NCBI RefSeq assembly: GCF_001429725.1
Contig: NZ_LMHV01000040.1
Coordinates: forward strand, 317,794-381,793
DNA from: Rhizobium sp. Root708
GTDB taxonomy: Bacteria > Pseudomonadota > Alphaproteobacteria > Rhizobiales > Rhizobiaceae
Reading direction: 5' to 3'
DNA: 64,000 bases
Positions 8,467 through 17,701 of this stretch are shown here, one piece after another (the stretch's first letter is position 1; every line of letters begins with the position of its first letter). The notes beneath the pieces are model-generated. The model was given only the letters and a program-made list of their open reading frames with translations. It ran no database searches and was not told the DNA's origin. The translations under genes were made by a program, and so were the position numbers.

Positions 8467-9663
8467 TTACTTGCCGGCATCTGGCGCCGTGCGCGTGTCG
8501 ACATCGACAACAACGCTGAGACCAGCACGCAGGCGGCCGCTATCGAGAGCATCCTGCGGCAGCGAAATGCGAACGGGGACGCGCTGGATGATCTTCGTGA
8601 AGTTGCCTGTCGCGTTTTCCGGGGGCAGCAGCGAGAAGACCGAGCCGGAAGCCGGCGAGATCGAATCGACCGTGCCGACGATCGGATGATCGTCATAGGC
8701 ATCGACGTGCACGTTGACCTTGGAGCCCGGAACCAGATGCTGGATCTGCGTTTCCTTGAAGTTCGCGTCGATATAGAGCTGGCGGACCGGGACGAGCGCC
8801 ATCAGGCGCTGGCCGGGCGATACCAGATCGCCTTCCTGAACCGAGCGATTGCCGACGACACCATCGTAAGGTGCCTTGAGAATGGTGAAGGAAAGATCGC
8901 GGGCGGCCTTGTCGCGCGCCAGTTCGAGCTGCCGGATCGTGCCTTCGGCTTCACGGCGCTGAGCCTGCAGAAGCGTGATGTTGGCGTGCGCCGATGCGAT
9001 CGCGGCGTTGCCGCCGACGAGGTTTGCCTTGGCCTGATCGAGCGCGATGTTCGCGGCATCGAGGTTAGCCGTGGTGCCGACCGACTTCGACTGCAGTTCG
9101 GCGGCGCGGGTCTGGGTGATCTGAGCACCGCGGACCGTTGCCTCCAAGGCAGCCTTCTGCGCGTTTGCCTGGTCGAGGCTCGCTTCCCCACCGGCAATCT
9201 GTGCATCGATGCGCTGCAGCGATAGCTTTTCGGTATCGAAAGACGCGCCGGCCTGATCGAGAGCGAGCTTGTAATCGCCGTCGTCGAGGATGGCGAGCAC
9301 GTCGCCTGCCTTGACCTTCTGGTTGGCGACAACGTTCACCTTGGCAACGTAGCCGGTAACCTTCGGCGAGATCGTCGCGATGTCGCCTTCAACATAGGCG
9401 TCATCGGTCGAGACGAGGAAACGGCCGGTGGTCCACCAGTCGTACCCGTACCATGCGGCACCAGCGAGCGCCGCAAGCCCGATGATCGGCAACACGAGGC
9501 TACGCTTCTTCTTCTTTTCCGCGGGAGCAGTTTTCACATCCGCAGGCGCCTGCGGCGAGCGCGGCGCTTCTGCGGTTGGAGCAACTGCTTCCTGAGCCTT
9601 GCCTTCGACATCATCGTTATCGGTGACGATACGGGCAACAGTGGCTTTTGGACTGGACGACAT
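8467..9663 (-). CDS. emrA: HlyD-family membrane fusion protein of EmrA type
   Basis: A 398-residue periplasmic adaptor. A charged cytoplasmic N-terminus (KKKKRS) precedes one membrane helix at about residues 54-72. Then come the biotinyl-lipoyl half-motif VSTDDAYVEGDIATISPKVTGYV, a long alpha-helical hairpin rich in Ala/Gln/Lys (about residues 125-230), and LKAPYDGVVGNRSVQEGDLVSPGQ. This order is that of EmrA/VceA proteins pairing with DHA2 permeases. The ATG at 9663 has only a weak ribosome site. It is the first gene of emrA-emrB and faces the TetR regulator across a 154-bp gap with two palindromes. Confidence 0.92.
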   Translation of the reverse strand: MSSSPKATVARIVTDNDDVEGKAQEAVAPTAEAPRSPQAPADVKTAPAEKKKKRSLVLPIIGLAALAGAAWYGYDWWTTGRFLVSTDDAYVEGDIATISPKVTGYVAKVNVVANQKVKAGDVLAILDDGDYKLALDQAGASFDTEKLSLQRIDAQIAGGEASLDQANAQKAALEATVRGAQITQTRAAELQSKSVGTTANLDAANIALDQAKANLVGGNAAIASAHANITLLQAQRREAEGTIRQLELARDKAARDLSFTILKAPYDGVVGNRSVQEGDLVSPGQRLMALVPVRQLYIDANFKETQIQHLVPGSKVNVHVDAYDDHPIVGTVDSISPASGSVFSLLPPENATGNFTKIIQRVPVRISLPQDALDSGRLRAGLSVVVDVDTRTAPDAGK

Positions 9664-9697
9664 GGGCGACTACCGGTAAATCGAGTGAATTTAATCG

Positions 9698-9773
9698 AAC
9701 TGAACGGTTCGGTTCAGTTGACATAGAGCCTTTTTGCATTCATATCAAGATGTATCGAACCACGTGGTTCGAT
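9698..9773. promoter_or_regulatory. Operator region of the emrAB/tetR divergent promoter
   Basis: There are two inverted repeats. One is AACTGAAC (9698-9705)/GTTCAGTT (9712-9719) with a 6-nt spacer. The other is a perfect 20-bp palindrome ATCGAACCACGTGGTTCGAT (9754-9773). Both contain a GAAC/GTTC half-site, as expected for one TetR dimer binding two sites, one near each gene start. Confidence 0.7.
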
Positions 9774-9817
9774 TTTATTAACGAAACATTCGCAATTGCG
9801 AACATGGTTAAGGAGCT

Positions 9818-10486
9818 ATGACAGAGCTTTCCGACACGCGCGCAGACGATTCCCCCGCGACTGGCGGCCGATGGGCTGCCGGTGAAGATCCTGCCAAGCG
9901 CAAGCAAATTCTCGACGGCGCCCGCCGCGTATTCATGAAACTCGGCTTCGATGCCGCAAGCATGAACGATGTAACGCGCGAGGCCGGCGTTTCAAAGGGA
10001 ACGCTCTACGTCTACTTCGCCAATAAGGAAGAACTGTTCACGGCCATGATGGAAAGCGAGCGCGCTGCCTTCATCGCCAGCGTGCGCAGCGCCTTGACTG
10101 AAACCAGCGATCCCGACGTGGCTCTGCACGATTTCGGCCTGACTTTTGTCCACCATATCACCGAGGACAAGGTGATCAACGCGATGCGCATCGTGATCGG
10201 CGTGCGCGACCGCATGCCGCACCTCTGTCAACGCTTCTTCACCGGCCCGGAAAACATCCGAACCGTGTTGAAGGACTTCCTGACGGACCAGGTCGAAGCG
10301 GGCCGCTTCGAGATCGACGACATCGAACTGGCCGCCCGCCAGTTCCTGGAGCTTTGCAGCGGCAGCTTCTTCAAGCTGCGGCTGTTCGGCGACATGGACG
10401 CGCCTCCTCCGCGCGAGGAGATGGATCGCGTCGTCAACGGCGCTATCCGCGTCTTTACCGCCGCCTACGGCGCCAAGAAGGCCTGA
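9818..10486 (+). CDS. TetR family regulator, probable repressor of emrAB
   Basis: A 222-residue TetR/AcrR-type regulator. The helix-turn-helix lies at about residues 28-75 (KQILDGARRVFMKLGFDAASMNDVTREAGVSKGTLYVYFANKEEL, quoted in part by its ends), followed by a helical ligand-binding domain containing DRMPHLCQRFFTGPENI. AAGGAG precedes the ATG at 9818. The gene is divergent from emrA, and two related palindromes lie in the gap, the usual arrangement for a drug-sensing repressor of an efflux pump. The ligand is unknown. Confidence 0.9.
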   Translation: MTELSDTRADDSPATGGRWAAGEDPAKRKQILDGARRVFMKLGFDAASMNDVTREAGVSKGTLYVYFANKEELFTAMMESERAAFIASVRSALTETSDPDVALHDFGLTFVHHITEDKVINAMRIVIGVRDRMPHLCQRFFTGPENIRTVLKDFLTDQVEAGRFEIDDIELAARQFLELCSGSFFKLRLFGDMDAPPPREEMDRVVNGAIRVFTAAYGAKKA

Positions 10487-10593
10487 ACCCTGCCTCGTTG
10501 ATTTCTCCTGCCCTTCCGGCAAAATCCCGCAACCGGGATCAAGCGCGACCTGCCGGCCTTCGGTAAGAAAGGCCTGCAGCCAAGGGAGTAGGA

Positions 10594-11433
10594 ATGAGTG
10601 CAATCGGACGTGCGATCTGGTTCATCGAAAGTCATTTCGGTAACGATATCTCGCTCGAAGAGATTTCAGGCGTTGCCGGCCTTTCGCGCTACCACCTGTC
10701 GCGCGTCTTCGGCCTCGCCACCGGCCACTCGATCAGCAGCTATATCAGAGCCCGACGCCTGAGTGCGGCGGCTGGGCGACTGGTCGATCAGCCGGAAAGC
10801 ATTCTCGAGGTTGCCCTTGATGCGGGCTATGGCTCGCACGAGGCATTCACCCGGGCCTTTCGCGACCAGTTCGGCATCACGCCGGAGATGGTTCGCAAGC
10901 AAGGGCACACGCGCAACCTCGTACTTCTGGAGCCACTCCGCATGGACCCCGCTCGTCTTCCCGAACTTGAACCGCCGCGTTTCGAAACCCTGCCGCCGAT
11001 GCTCTTGGCCGGTTTGCAGGAGACCTACGCTTACGGCGGCAACGCCGCGATCCCTTCGCTCTGGCAAAAATTCAACGTCCATTTCGGCAACATTCCCGGC
11101 CAGATCGGCAATGTCGCCTACGGCGTCTGCACGCACATCGAAGGCGAAGCCGAAAAGTTCCGCTACATGGCGGCGGCGGCTGTCGATGACGGCAGCGATC
11201 TACCGGCCGGCTTCGCAAGCCTGAAGATACCCGGGCAGCGCTACGCCGTCTTTGCCCATCGCGGCCATGTTTCCGGCATTCCGGCAACCATGCACCGGAT
11301 TTTCGGCGAGTGGATGCCGAACGCCGGCATCGAATTCGGCAACCTGCCCGACATGTTCGAGCGTTATGATGATCGCTTCGACCCCCACACCGGCATGGGC
11401 CTGACGGAAATCTGGATTCCAGTCAGGGAATAA
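10594..11433 (+). CDS. AraC-type regulator with GyrI-like effector-binding domain
   Basis: A 279-residue protein with an N-terminal AraC DNA-binding domain (about residues 1-105; SLEEISGVAGLSRYHLSRVFG, then VALDAGYGSHEAFTRAFRDQFG) and a C-terminal GyrI-like/SOUL-fold effector domain (about 125-279). This Rob/BmrR-like order is typical of regulators that sense small hydrophobic or cationic compounds. Its start has GGGAG upstream. It lies 107 bases after the TetR gene on the same strand, next to the efflux cluster, so a role in drug response is plausible but not shown. Confidence 0.87.
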   Translation: MSAIGRAIWFIESHFGNDISLEEISGVAGLSRYHLSRVFGLATGHSISSYIRARRLSAAAGRLVDQPESILEVALDAGYGSHEAFTRAFRDQFGITPEMVRKQGHTRNLVLLEPLRMDPARLPELEPPRFETLPPMLLAGLQETYAYGGNAAIPSLWQKFNVHFGNIPGQIGNVAYGVCTHIEGEAEKFRYMAAAAVDDGSDLPAGFASLKIPGQRYAVFAHRGHVSGIPATMHRIFGEWMPNAGIEFGNLPDMFERYDDRFDPHTGMGLTEIWIPVRE

Positions 11434-11532
11434 AACCCGTCCTGCTTTCGTATATCCCCTTGCGCGCTTGCCAAGGCAGGCCGCGTCCGTACATTGCGAG
11501 CGTCGAACTGTGACGCAAGGGGATAAACGTCG

Positions 11533-12282
11533 ATGGAAGATATCATGATACTCGTTCAGGACCCGGCCGCCTGGGTGGCCCTCGTCACCCTTGTGGTGAT
11601 GGAAGTGGTCCTCGGGATCGACAATCTTATCTTCATCTCCATTCTTACCAACAAGCTTCCACCCGAGCATCGCGAGAAGGCGCGCAAGATCGGCATCGGT
11701 CTTGCTCTCGTCATGCGTCTTGCCCTCCTCGGCACCGTTGCCTGGATCGTCAAGCTGACGACGCCGGTCTTCGAATTGTTCGGCCATGGCTTTTCCTGGA
11801 AGGACCTCATCCTCATCGCCGGCGGTCTCTTCCTGCTCTGGAAGGCGACGAAGGAAATTCACCACAACGTCGATCCGGCCGATCACAACGAGGACTTCAT
11901 CGGCAAGACGGTGACGACAGGCTTTGCCGCTGCAATCGGCCAGATCCTGATCCTCGACCTCGTTTTCTCTGTGGACAGCATCATCACCGCCGTCGGCATG
12001 ACACCTCACCTGCCGATCATGATCATCGCCGTGATTGCCGCCGTGACCGTGATGCTTGTCGCCGCCACGCCGCTCGCCAACTTTATCGAGCGCAATCCCA
12101 CCATCGTCATGCTGGCGCTCGCCTTCCTGATGATGATCGGCACGACCCTGATCGCCGAGGGCATGGGCTTCCATGTTCCCAAGGGCTACGTCTATGCAGC
12201 GATGGCCTTCTCGGCGCTGGTCGAAATACTGAACATGATGGCCCGCAACGCGCGCCAGCGGAAGAAGCAGGGCGGCCGCTAA
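11533..12282 (+). CDS. TerC family integral membrane protein
   Basis: A 249-residue inner-membrane protein of the TerC family, predicted with about seven helices. The conserved acidic helix motifs are present as VVLGIDNLIF near residue 30 and DLVFSVDSIIT near residue 150, and the C-terminal part has EGMGFHVPKGYVYAAMAFS. Family members are linked to metal ion handling, including Mn2+ export, and to tellurite resistance. The ATG follows AAGGGGAT. No ter cluster partner is nearby, so it is probably a housekeeping metal-homeostasis protein rather than a tellurite resistance gene. Confidence 0.88.
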   Translation: MEDIMILVQDPAAWVALVTLVVMEVVLGIDNLIFISILTNKLPPEHREKARKIGIGLALVMRLALLGTVAWIVKLTTPVFELFGHGFSWKDLILIAGGLFLLWKATKEIHHNVDPADHNEDFIGKTVTTGFAAAIGQILILDLVFSVDSIITAVGMTPHLPIMIIAVIAAVTVMLVAATPLANFIERNPTIVMLALAFLMMIGTTLIAEGMGFHVPKGYVYAAMAFSALVEILNMMARNARQRKKQGGR

Positions 12283-12290
12283 GCCGACAG

Positions 12291-12314
12291 AGGCGCGGCT
12301 TGACAGCCGCGCCT
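12291..12314. terminator. Bidirectional terminator between terC and the dioxygenase gene
   Basis: AGGCGCGGCT (12291-12300) and AGCCGCGCCT (12305-12314) are perfect 10-bp arms with a 4-nt loop between two convergent genes. The right arm overlaps the dioxygenase stop codon. There is no strong T-run. Confidence 0.55.
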
Positions 12315-13230
12315 AAAGCATGTCGCCGAGGCTCCAGTGATTGCTCCAGCGTGCGTCGATCTCGTCTTCGACGTTCTGATAGCGAATATCCGTCGATAGC
12401 CTGATCAAGTTGGCAGCACTTTGGTTCGTCGTCGCGGCGTGGATCATGTGGGGGCTGTGCAGAACGACGTCCCCGGCCTCATAATCGGCGACCAGCCAGC
12501 GCGTGTCGAAGCGCTCCGCCATGTCCGGCAGATCCTTCGAGACCCAGCCGCCCTCGGTCATGTTGCGGTTGAAGGCGCTGATCTTCTCCTCCGCCGAGAG
12601 ACCGAGGCTATTTCTCGCGAACTCCTCCTCCATGCGGGTGCCGATCGCGTGCGACCCCTCGAGATAGACCAGCCCACCCATATCGACGGGCGTATCGCCG
12701 ATCGGAATCCAGGACGTCACCAGACGGCTGGTACCGCCGCGCAGATAGACCAGATCATAATGTGCCGGCGTTGCTGTCGTCGTCCCCGGCAGGGTGAAGC
12801 GCATGATCTTCCGCTTGTGAAGGTAGGAGATGCCGGACAGGAACGCATCCATGAATCGCGCAAGCCGCGGCTGCGTGCAGAAGCCTTCGAACGCGACGGA
12901 GCGGACCAGCGACATCAGGATCCGGTCGACCTGCGATTTCTCCGGCGATTGCGCCGCGGCAAGACCGAGCATCGGATCCGAGCCCGCCTCGATCAGCCCC
13001 GCAGCAGCAAGGTGCGAGAACACCCAGCCGCGAAATTCCAGGACGTCGCTGCGCTTCAGGAACCCCTTCAGCCAGACATAGCCGTGCTCTTCATAAAGAG
13101 AACGGATCGCTTCCAGGCCTATTCCGGGATCGGTCGGAACCAGCCGACCCATCCGATGCGGCGAGGTCGACAGAACCTTGCCGTTTGCAACAAGGTCGAC
13201 AGATCCAGGCTCCAGCGCCACGCTTGACAT
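12313..13230 (-). CDS. Phytanoyl-CoA dioxygenase family protein
   Basis: A 305-residue Fe(II)/2-oxoglutarate-dependent oxygenase of the PhyH family. The iron-binding triad is visible: ATPAHYDLVYL carries the HxD pair, and the distal His lies in GDVVLHSPHMIHAA. The basic residue for 2-oxoglutarate binding would be in NLIRLSTDIRYQ. A longer frame starts at 13266, but the ATG at 13230 has GGGAG at proper distance. It is divergent from an AraC-type gene, probably its regulator. The substrate is unknown; the family hydroxylates many small molecules. Confidence 0.83.
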   Translation of the reverse strand: MSSVALEPGSVDLVANGKVLSTSPHRMGRLVPTDPGIGLEAIRSLYEEHGYVWLKGFLKRSDVLEFRGWVFSHLAAAGLIEAGSDPMLGLAAAQSPEKSQVDRILMSLVRSVAFEGFCTQPRLARFMDAFLSGISYLHKRKIMRFTLPGTTTATPAHYDLVYLRGGTSRLVTSWIPIGDTPVDMGGLVYLEGSHAIGTRMEEEFARNSLGLSAEEKISAFNRNMTEGGWVSKDLPDMAERFDTRWLVADYEAGDVVLHSPHMIHAATTNQSAANLIRLSTDIRYQNVEDEIDARWSNHWSLGDML

Positions 13231-13322
13231 TTCGATCACTCCCAAGCCGAATATCTGCGACGACATTTACTGAAAACACGGCATACCTCCATGGAGAGAA
13301 CGACGATCTGGACTTTTCGCTC

Positions 13323-14150
13323 ATGAGAGATGCGCCGCTAGCGCTCTATCGATCGCCGCCTCAGGGCCGCGCCGGGCTTGTCGTGACCGGCTTTGGCAAG
13401 CAACACGTGACGGCAAGGATCGTCGACAGGCGACTGCCGACCCATGCCGCCGTGTTCGTGGAAAAGGGTCGCGGCCTACTGAACACGGCGAAAGGCGGGC
13501 CGCAGGAGATTGTCGGCCCCTGCCTCTTCTGGCTTCTTGCCGACACGCCCCATGGTTATGGTCCGCTACCCGGCGAAAGCTGGGAAGAGCGCTGGGCGCT
13601 GTTTACCGGCACCTTCGTCAGCGACCTTATGCGCATGCGCTTGATCACGGAAACCGCACCGTTGGTGCCGATCGGCAATCCCCGCAGGATGCAGCAGCTC
13701 TTCGCGACCCTGCATTCGGACTTCGCCGAGGACTCGCCTCTCGGCCTTGCTGCCGCCGCCGCAACGCTTCACCAGATCGTGGTGGAGGCGGCGCGACAGG
13801 CCACATCGCCGACTGCTACAGCGTCCGACCCTGAGATCGAGGACGCGATTGATCGCCTGCAAAGACGAGCCTTCGAAGCGGTCGACCTGAATGCCTTCGC
13901 CAGGGACCTGGGTGTATCGCCGGCAACATTGCGCCGCCGCTTTACCGCAGCAACGGGACTGCCGCCGAAGGCGTTTCAACTTCGGTTGCGCATCGACCAC
14001 GCCAAGCAGCTACTGACGACAACGGACCTTGCAATTGAGGCGATCTCAACGGCGGTCGGCATCGAGGATGCATTCTATTTTTCCCGGCTGTTCCAGCACC
14101 GGGAACAGTGTTCGCCAAGCGAGTTTCGCCGCCGGCACCGCCGCCAATAG
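13323..14150 (+). CDS. AraC family transcriptional regulator
   Basis: About 275 residues. The C-terminal AraC DNA-binding domain (about residues 180-275) has FARDLGVSPATLRRRFTAATGLPPKAFQ and AISTAVGIEDAFYFSRLFQH, the two helix-turn-helix units. The N-terminal part is a cupin-like sensor with GPCLFWLLADTPHGY. The frame is open back to 13185, which would overlap the divergent dioxygenase gene; the first ATG clear of it is 13323, but no clear ribosome site precedes it, so the start is uncertain. It probably regulates the divergent dioxygenase gene. Confidence 0.78.
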   Translation: MRDAPLALYRSPPQGRAGLVVTGFGKQHVTARIVDRRLPTHAAVFVEKGRGLLNTAKGGPQEIVGPCLFWLLADTPHGYGPLPGESWEERWALFTGTFVSDLMRMRLITETAPLVPIGNPRRMQQLFATLHSDFAEDSPLGLAAAAATLHQIVVEAARQATSPTATASDPEIEDAIDRLQRRAFEAVDLNAFARDLGVSPATLRRRFTAATGLPPKAFQLRLRIDHAKQLLTTTDLAIEAISTAVGIEDAFYFSRLFQHREQCSPSEFRRRHRRQ

Positions 14151-14174
14151 GGTGGCAGTGCCAACAACGTCGGC

Positions 14175-14720
14175 TCAGCTTGCGGCGAGCTCCCGATCAA
14201 TCGCCGAAACCAACCGTTGATCGTCAGCGGTCACGTCAGGGGCAAAACGTGCCACCACCTTGCCGTTGCGACCGATCAGGAACTTCTCGAAATTCCACAG
14301 AACATCGGTCTTCTCTTCGCTATCGAGGCCGCGATCGCGCAGGCGCTCGCGCATCGGCCCCTCGCCGGTCGTGGGAAGACCGGAAGCAGTCAGCGTCCGG
14401 TAGAGCGGATGCTGGTCGTCGCCCTTGACCGAAATCTTGGAGAAGATCGGAAACTTGACATCATAGGTCAGCGTGCAGAACTCGACGATCTCGGCATCGG
14501 TGCCGGGTTCCTGCCCCTTGAAATTGTTCGCCGGAAAAGCGGCGATGACGAAACCGCGTTCGCGCTTGTCCTCGTAAAGCTTCTCAAGGCCTTCATATTG
14601 CACCGTGAGCCCGCACTTCGAAGCGACGTTGACGACGAGGATCACCTTGCCGCCATACTCGCTCAGGGTCGTCGCGCGGCCATCGGCGAGCTTTACAGGT
14701 ACGTTCAAAACGTCGGTCAT
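14175..14720 (-). CDS. Glutathione peroxidase family protein
   Basis: A 181-residue thiol peroxidase reducing hydrogen or lipid peroxides. The catalytic Cys36 is in NVASKCGLT (a cysteine, not selenocysteine). Gln70 is in FPANNFKGQEPGT, and the Trp-Asn pair is in LWNFEKFLIGRNG, completing the tetrad. Cys82 is a candidate resolving cysteine, so it may use thioredoxin rather than glutathione, like many bacterial members. It is convergent with the AraC gene (24-bp gap) and divergent from the DUF4239 gene. Confidence 0.93.
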   Translation of the reverse strand: MTDVLNVPVKLADGRATTLSEYGGKVILVVNVASKCGLTVQYEGLEKLYEDKRERGFVIAAFPANNFKGQEPGTDAEIVEFCTLTYDVKFPIFSKISVKGDDQHPLYRTLTASGLPTTGEGPMRERLRDRGLDSEEKTDVLWNFEKFLIGRNGKVVARFAPDVTADDQRLVSAIDRELAAS

Positions 14721-14853
14721 TTACACTCTCCAGCATGAATTTCGCGGGCGAAGCTATACCTGCCCGTCCATTTGTCCAACGGGAGATTCGGCACGCTGGC
14801 AAAATTCCGCAAAGCAGCTAGTTTTCGTTGAAACAGCGTCGAGGGGAAATGGA

Positions 14854-15612
14854 ATGGGGCGAGAACTGCTCGTGGCGGCCGCGATTTTCGCGCTGCTTTT
14901 GACCGCCTCCATCGGAACGATGCTGACCTACTCGAAACTGCCGGTGCATCATCGCCAGGAAGAGACGAACACCGTCGTTCGGCTGGTCGCCAATATCTTC
15001 GTGGTCATGACCTCATTGGTTTTCGGCCTGATGATCAATTCGTCGAAGAACACCTTCGCGCTGATCGATAGCGACGTTCACTCCTTCGCCACGCAGATCA
15101 TCCTGCTTGACCGGACGTTGCGCACCTACGGAATCGAGGCGAACGAAACCCGGGCTCGACTTCAGACCTACGTCGAGAAGGCCTTGTCCAACCCGGCCCC
15201 GGCACAGGATCCCCTGGTCAAGAGCGACCGGACGAGCGAACTTGCGTTGAACGCCGTCGGAGACAGCCTTTCCCTGATCTTTCCGAGAGATCCCGGACAT
15301 GCCGCCCTCTGGAGCGACGCGCGCCAGCAATATCAAAAGATCGTCGAACAACGATGGGTCATCGTCGAGCAATCCGAGGGCGTCATCCCAAGGCCGCTGA
15401 TAACGATGCTGGTGGCCTGGCTGACGCTGATATTTGTAAGCTTCGGCTACCGGGCACCCCGAAACATAATTGTCATCCTGATGTTCCTGATCGCGGCCTT
15501 GCTGATATCTCTCTCCATTTTCATCGTCCTCGATATGGACATTCCGTTCACCGGCTGGATCCAGATCGCCGACACGCCGCTGCGCAGGGCGCTCGCGGAA
15601 CTCAGAAGCTGA
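14854..15612 (+). CDS. DUF4239 (bestrophin-like) membrane protein
   Basis: A 252-residue membrane protein with two N-terminal helices (AAAIFALLLTASIGTML; LVANIFVVMTSLVFGLMI) and two near the C-terminus (PLITMLVAWLTLIFVSFGY; IVILMFLIAALLISLSIFIVL), separated by a soluble loop of about 120 residues. The layout and the VFGLMINSSKNTF segment match DUF4239 proteins, whose function is not established. The frame is open far upstream, but the ATG at 14854 has GAGGGGA just before it and starts directly at the first helix, so I use it. Confidence 0.8.
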   Translation: MGRELLVAAAIFALLLTASIGTMLTYSKLPVHHRQEETNTVVRLVANIFVVMTSLVFGLMINSSKNTFALIDSDVHSFATQIILLDRTLRTYGIEANETRARLQTYVEKALSNPAPAQDPLVKSDRTSELALNAVGDSLSLIFPRDPGHAALWSDARQQYQKIVEQRWVIVEQSEGVIPRPLITMLVAWLTLIFVSFGYRAPRNIIVILMFLIAALLISLSIFIVLDMDIPFTGWIQIADTPLRRALAELRS

Positions 15613-15741
15613 TGGGCGCCACGGGATGCCGCGCGGACAACCAAGTTTTGCTCGATCACCGGGATTGAATAGGCGCTCACGCGGCACAGTTATTCAGGTG
15701 ACAGAAGACCTTTTGCCGCCAATCGCAATTTCCGGAAGAGC

Positions 15742-17511
15742 ATGACAACCCAACAGATCCTCGCCTTCGGCGTCATCGGCCTGATGATGGCGGTCTTCAT
15801 CTGGGACCGGTTTCGCTATGACCTCGTTGCCTGTTGCGCCCTGGTGCTGGCCGTCTGCGTCGGCATCGTCCCTTTCGACAAGGCATTCTCCGGCTTCAGC
15901 GACGACATCGTCATCATTGTCGGAAGCGCCCTCGTTGTCAGCGCCGGCGTCGCGCGCTCCGGCATCGTCGACAGCACGATCAAGCGTTTCTTCCCCAACC
16001 TGAATACGCTGCATACGCAACTGGCGCTGCTGCTCGTCGTCGTCGCCGTGCTGTCCGCCTTCATCAAGAACATCGGCGCCCTGGCGATCATGATCCCGGT
16101 CGCCTTCCAGTTCGCCCGAAAGAGCGGCAAGTCGCCGTCGCTCTATCTGATGCCGATGAGCTTCGCAGCCCTGCTCGGCGGTCTCATGACGCAGATCGGC
16201 ACCTCACCGAACATCGTCGTCTCTCGCCTGCGTGCAGAGATCACCGGCACGCCGTTCACGATGTTCGACTTCACGCCCGTCGGCGCGACCCTGGCACTGG
16301 TGGGCGTGGTCTTTTTGATCTTCTTCCACTGGCTCGTCCCGGAGCGGCAGAACGAAACGCCCTCCCTGGAGGAGGCGCTCGACGTCAAGGCCTACTTCTC
16401 CGAAGCCACGGTCGTCGAAGGTTCGCCAACCGAAGGCAAGCAGCTGAGCGACCTGCTGCACGCAGGCGACGGCGACGCGGTAGCGACCGCTATCCTGCGC
16501 GGTCACACACGCCTCTCTCCCTTTCCCGATGTCGAGATGAAAAGCGGTGACACGCTGCTCCTCGAGGGCACGCCGGACGCGCTCGACCGGATCGTCTCGA
16601 ACGGCAAGCTGAAACTATCAGGCAAACCGCTCGACGGCACCGCGGAACGGAGCGACGTCATCTCGATCGAAGCCGTCATAACAGCGGAATCGCAATTGAT
16701 CGGCTGGTCGGCACGGCAGCTATCCCTGCACAACCGTCGCGGGATCAATCTGCTCGCCGTCAGCCGCCAGGGTCATCGCCTCAGCGAACGGCTGAGCGAG
16801 GTCACGCTGCGGGCCGGCGATGTTCTCGTATTGCAGGGAAGTCGCCGCAACCTGCCGGGCTTTCTCCAGGACTTCACCTGCCTGCCGCTGGCCCAGCGTG
16901 AAATCCTGCTCGGCACGCCACGTCGGGCATATGTGCCAATCATCATTCTGCTGGCCGCCATGGGCATCACGGCAGCCGGTCTTGCGCCCGTCTCCGTCGC
17001 CTTCTTCTGCGCGGCCCTGGCAATGGTCGTCTTCCGGGTCGTACCGCTTGTCGACGTCTACAAGGCGTTGGACGCGCCGATCCTGATCATGCTCGCAGCG
17101 CTTATCCCCGTCTCCGACACCATGCGTACGACAGGCGGAAGCGAGCTGATCGCCGGCTGGCTCGGCCATCTGGCGGCGCAGATGCCGCATTATGGGGCGC
17201 TGGCTTTGATCCTGGTGACGGCAATGGCCGTGACGCCGTTTCTCAACAATGCCGCGACCGTCCTGGTCATGGCTCCGATTGCTGCAAGCTTCGCGCAGAC
17301 GCTCGGCTACAAGCCGGATGCTTTCCTGATGGCGGTGGCGATCGGCGCCGGCTGCGATTTCCTGACGCCGATCGGCCATCAGTGCAATACGCTGGTGTTC
17401 GGCCCCGGCGGCTATCGCTTCAGCGACTATCCGCGTCTCGGATTGCCGCTTTCGGCGCTCATCATTCTCGTCAGCGTGCCGCTGCTACTTTACGTTTGGC
17501 CGGTGACCTGA
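15742..17511 (+). CDS. SLC13-type permease with two TrkA-C domains
   Basis: A 589-residue inner-membrane transporter of the divalent anion:Na+ symporter (DASS/CitMHS-like) class. Hydrophobic halves flank a soluble middle (about residues 205-390) with two RCK/TrkA-C units (for example FPDVEMKSGDTLLLEGTPDALD and SEVTLRAGDVLVLQGSRRNL). The transporter signature is seen in IKNIGALAIMIPV and TQIGTSPNIVVS in the first half and FLNNAATVLVMAPIA and DFLTPIGHQCNTLVFGPG in the second. Such proteins often carry sulfate or dicarboxylates; the substrate is not determined. Confidence 0.88.
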   Translation: MTTQQILAFGVIGLMMAVFIWDRFRYDLVACCALVLAVCVGIVPFDKAFSGFSDDIVIIVGSALVVSAGVARSGIVDSTIKRFFPNLNTLHTQLALLLVVVAVLSAFIKNIGALAIMIPVAFQFARKSGKSPSLYLMPMSFAALLGGLMTQIGTSPNIVVSRLRAEITGTPFTMFDFTPVGATLALVGVVFLIFFHWLVPERQNETPSLEEALDVKAYFSEATVVEGSPTEGKQLSDLLHAGDGDAVATAILRGHTRLSPFPDVEMKSGDTLLLEGTPDALDRIVSNGKLKLSGKPLDGTAERSDVISIEAVITAESQLIGWSARQLSLHNRRGINLLAVSRQGHRLSERLSEVTLRAGDVLVLQGSRRNLPGFLQDFTCLPLAQREILLGTPRRAYVPIIILLAAMGITAAGLAPVSVAFFCAALAMVVFRVVPLVDVYKALDAPILIMLAALIPVSDTMRTTGGSELIAGWLGHLAAQMPHYGALALILVTAMAVTPFLNNAATVLVMAPIAASFAQTLGYKPDAFLMAVAIGAGCDFLTPIGHQCNTLVFGPGGYRFSDYPRLGLPLSALIILVSVPLLLYVWPVT

Positions 17512-17701
17512 TGCCGAGGCGCCATTTTCCTTGACGCACGCGGTCGAATATGGCCTTAAAGCCAGCCAAATGGGCAATCGGCGGATGAACGGGGGCAACG
17601 CCCTTTTCCGGCCGGTTTCCTGATACAATTATCTGAATTCCTTCCGGCCGAACGTCGCTTTCTGGAAAAGCCGTCCGGCATTCATTTGACGGGCACATAA
17701 A

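Noticed and set aside
11533..12282. Tellurite resistance cluster
   Set aside because: Only a lone TerC-family gene is present, with no terZABDEF partners, so a general metal-handling role is more likely.
17593..17607. GGGC-AAC-GCCC-TTTT as a terminator before gltX
   Set aside because: A 4-bp stem is too weak to call with confidence.
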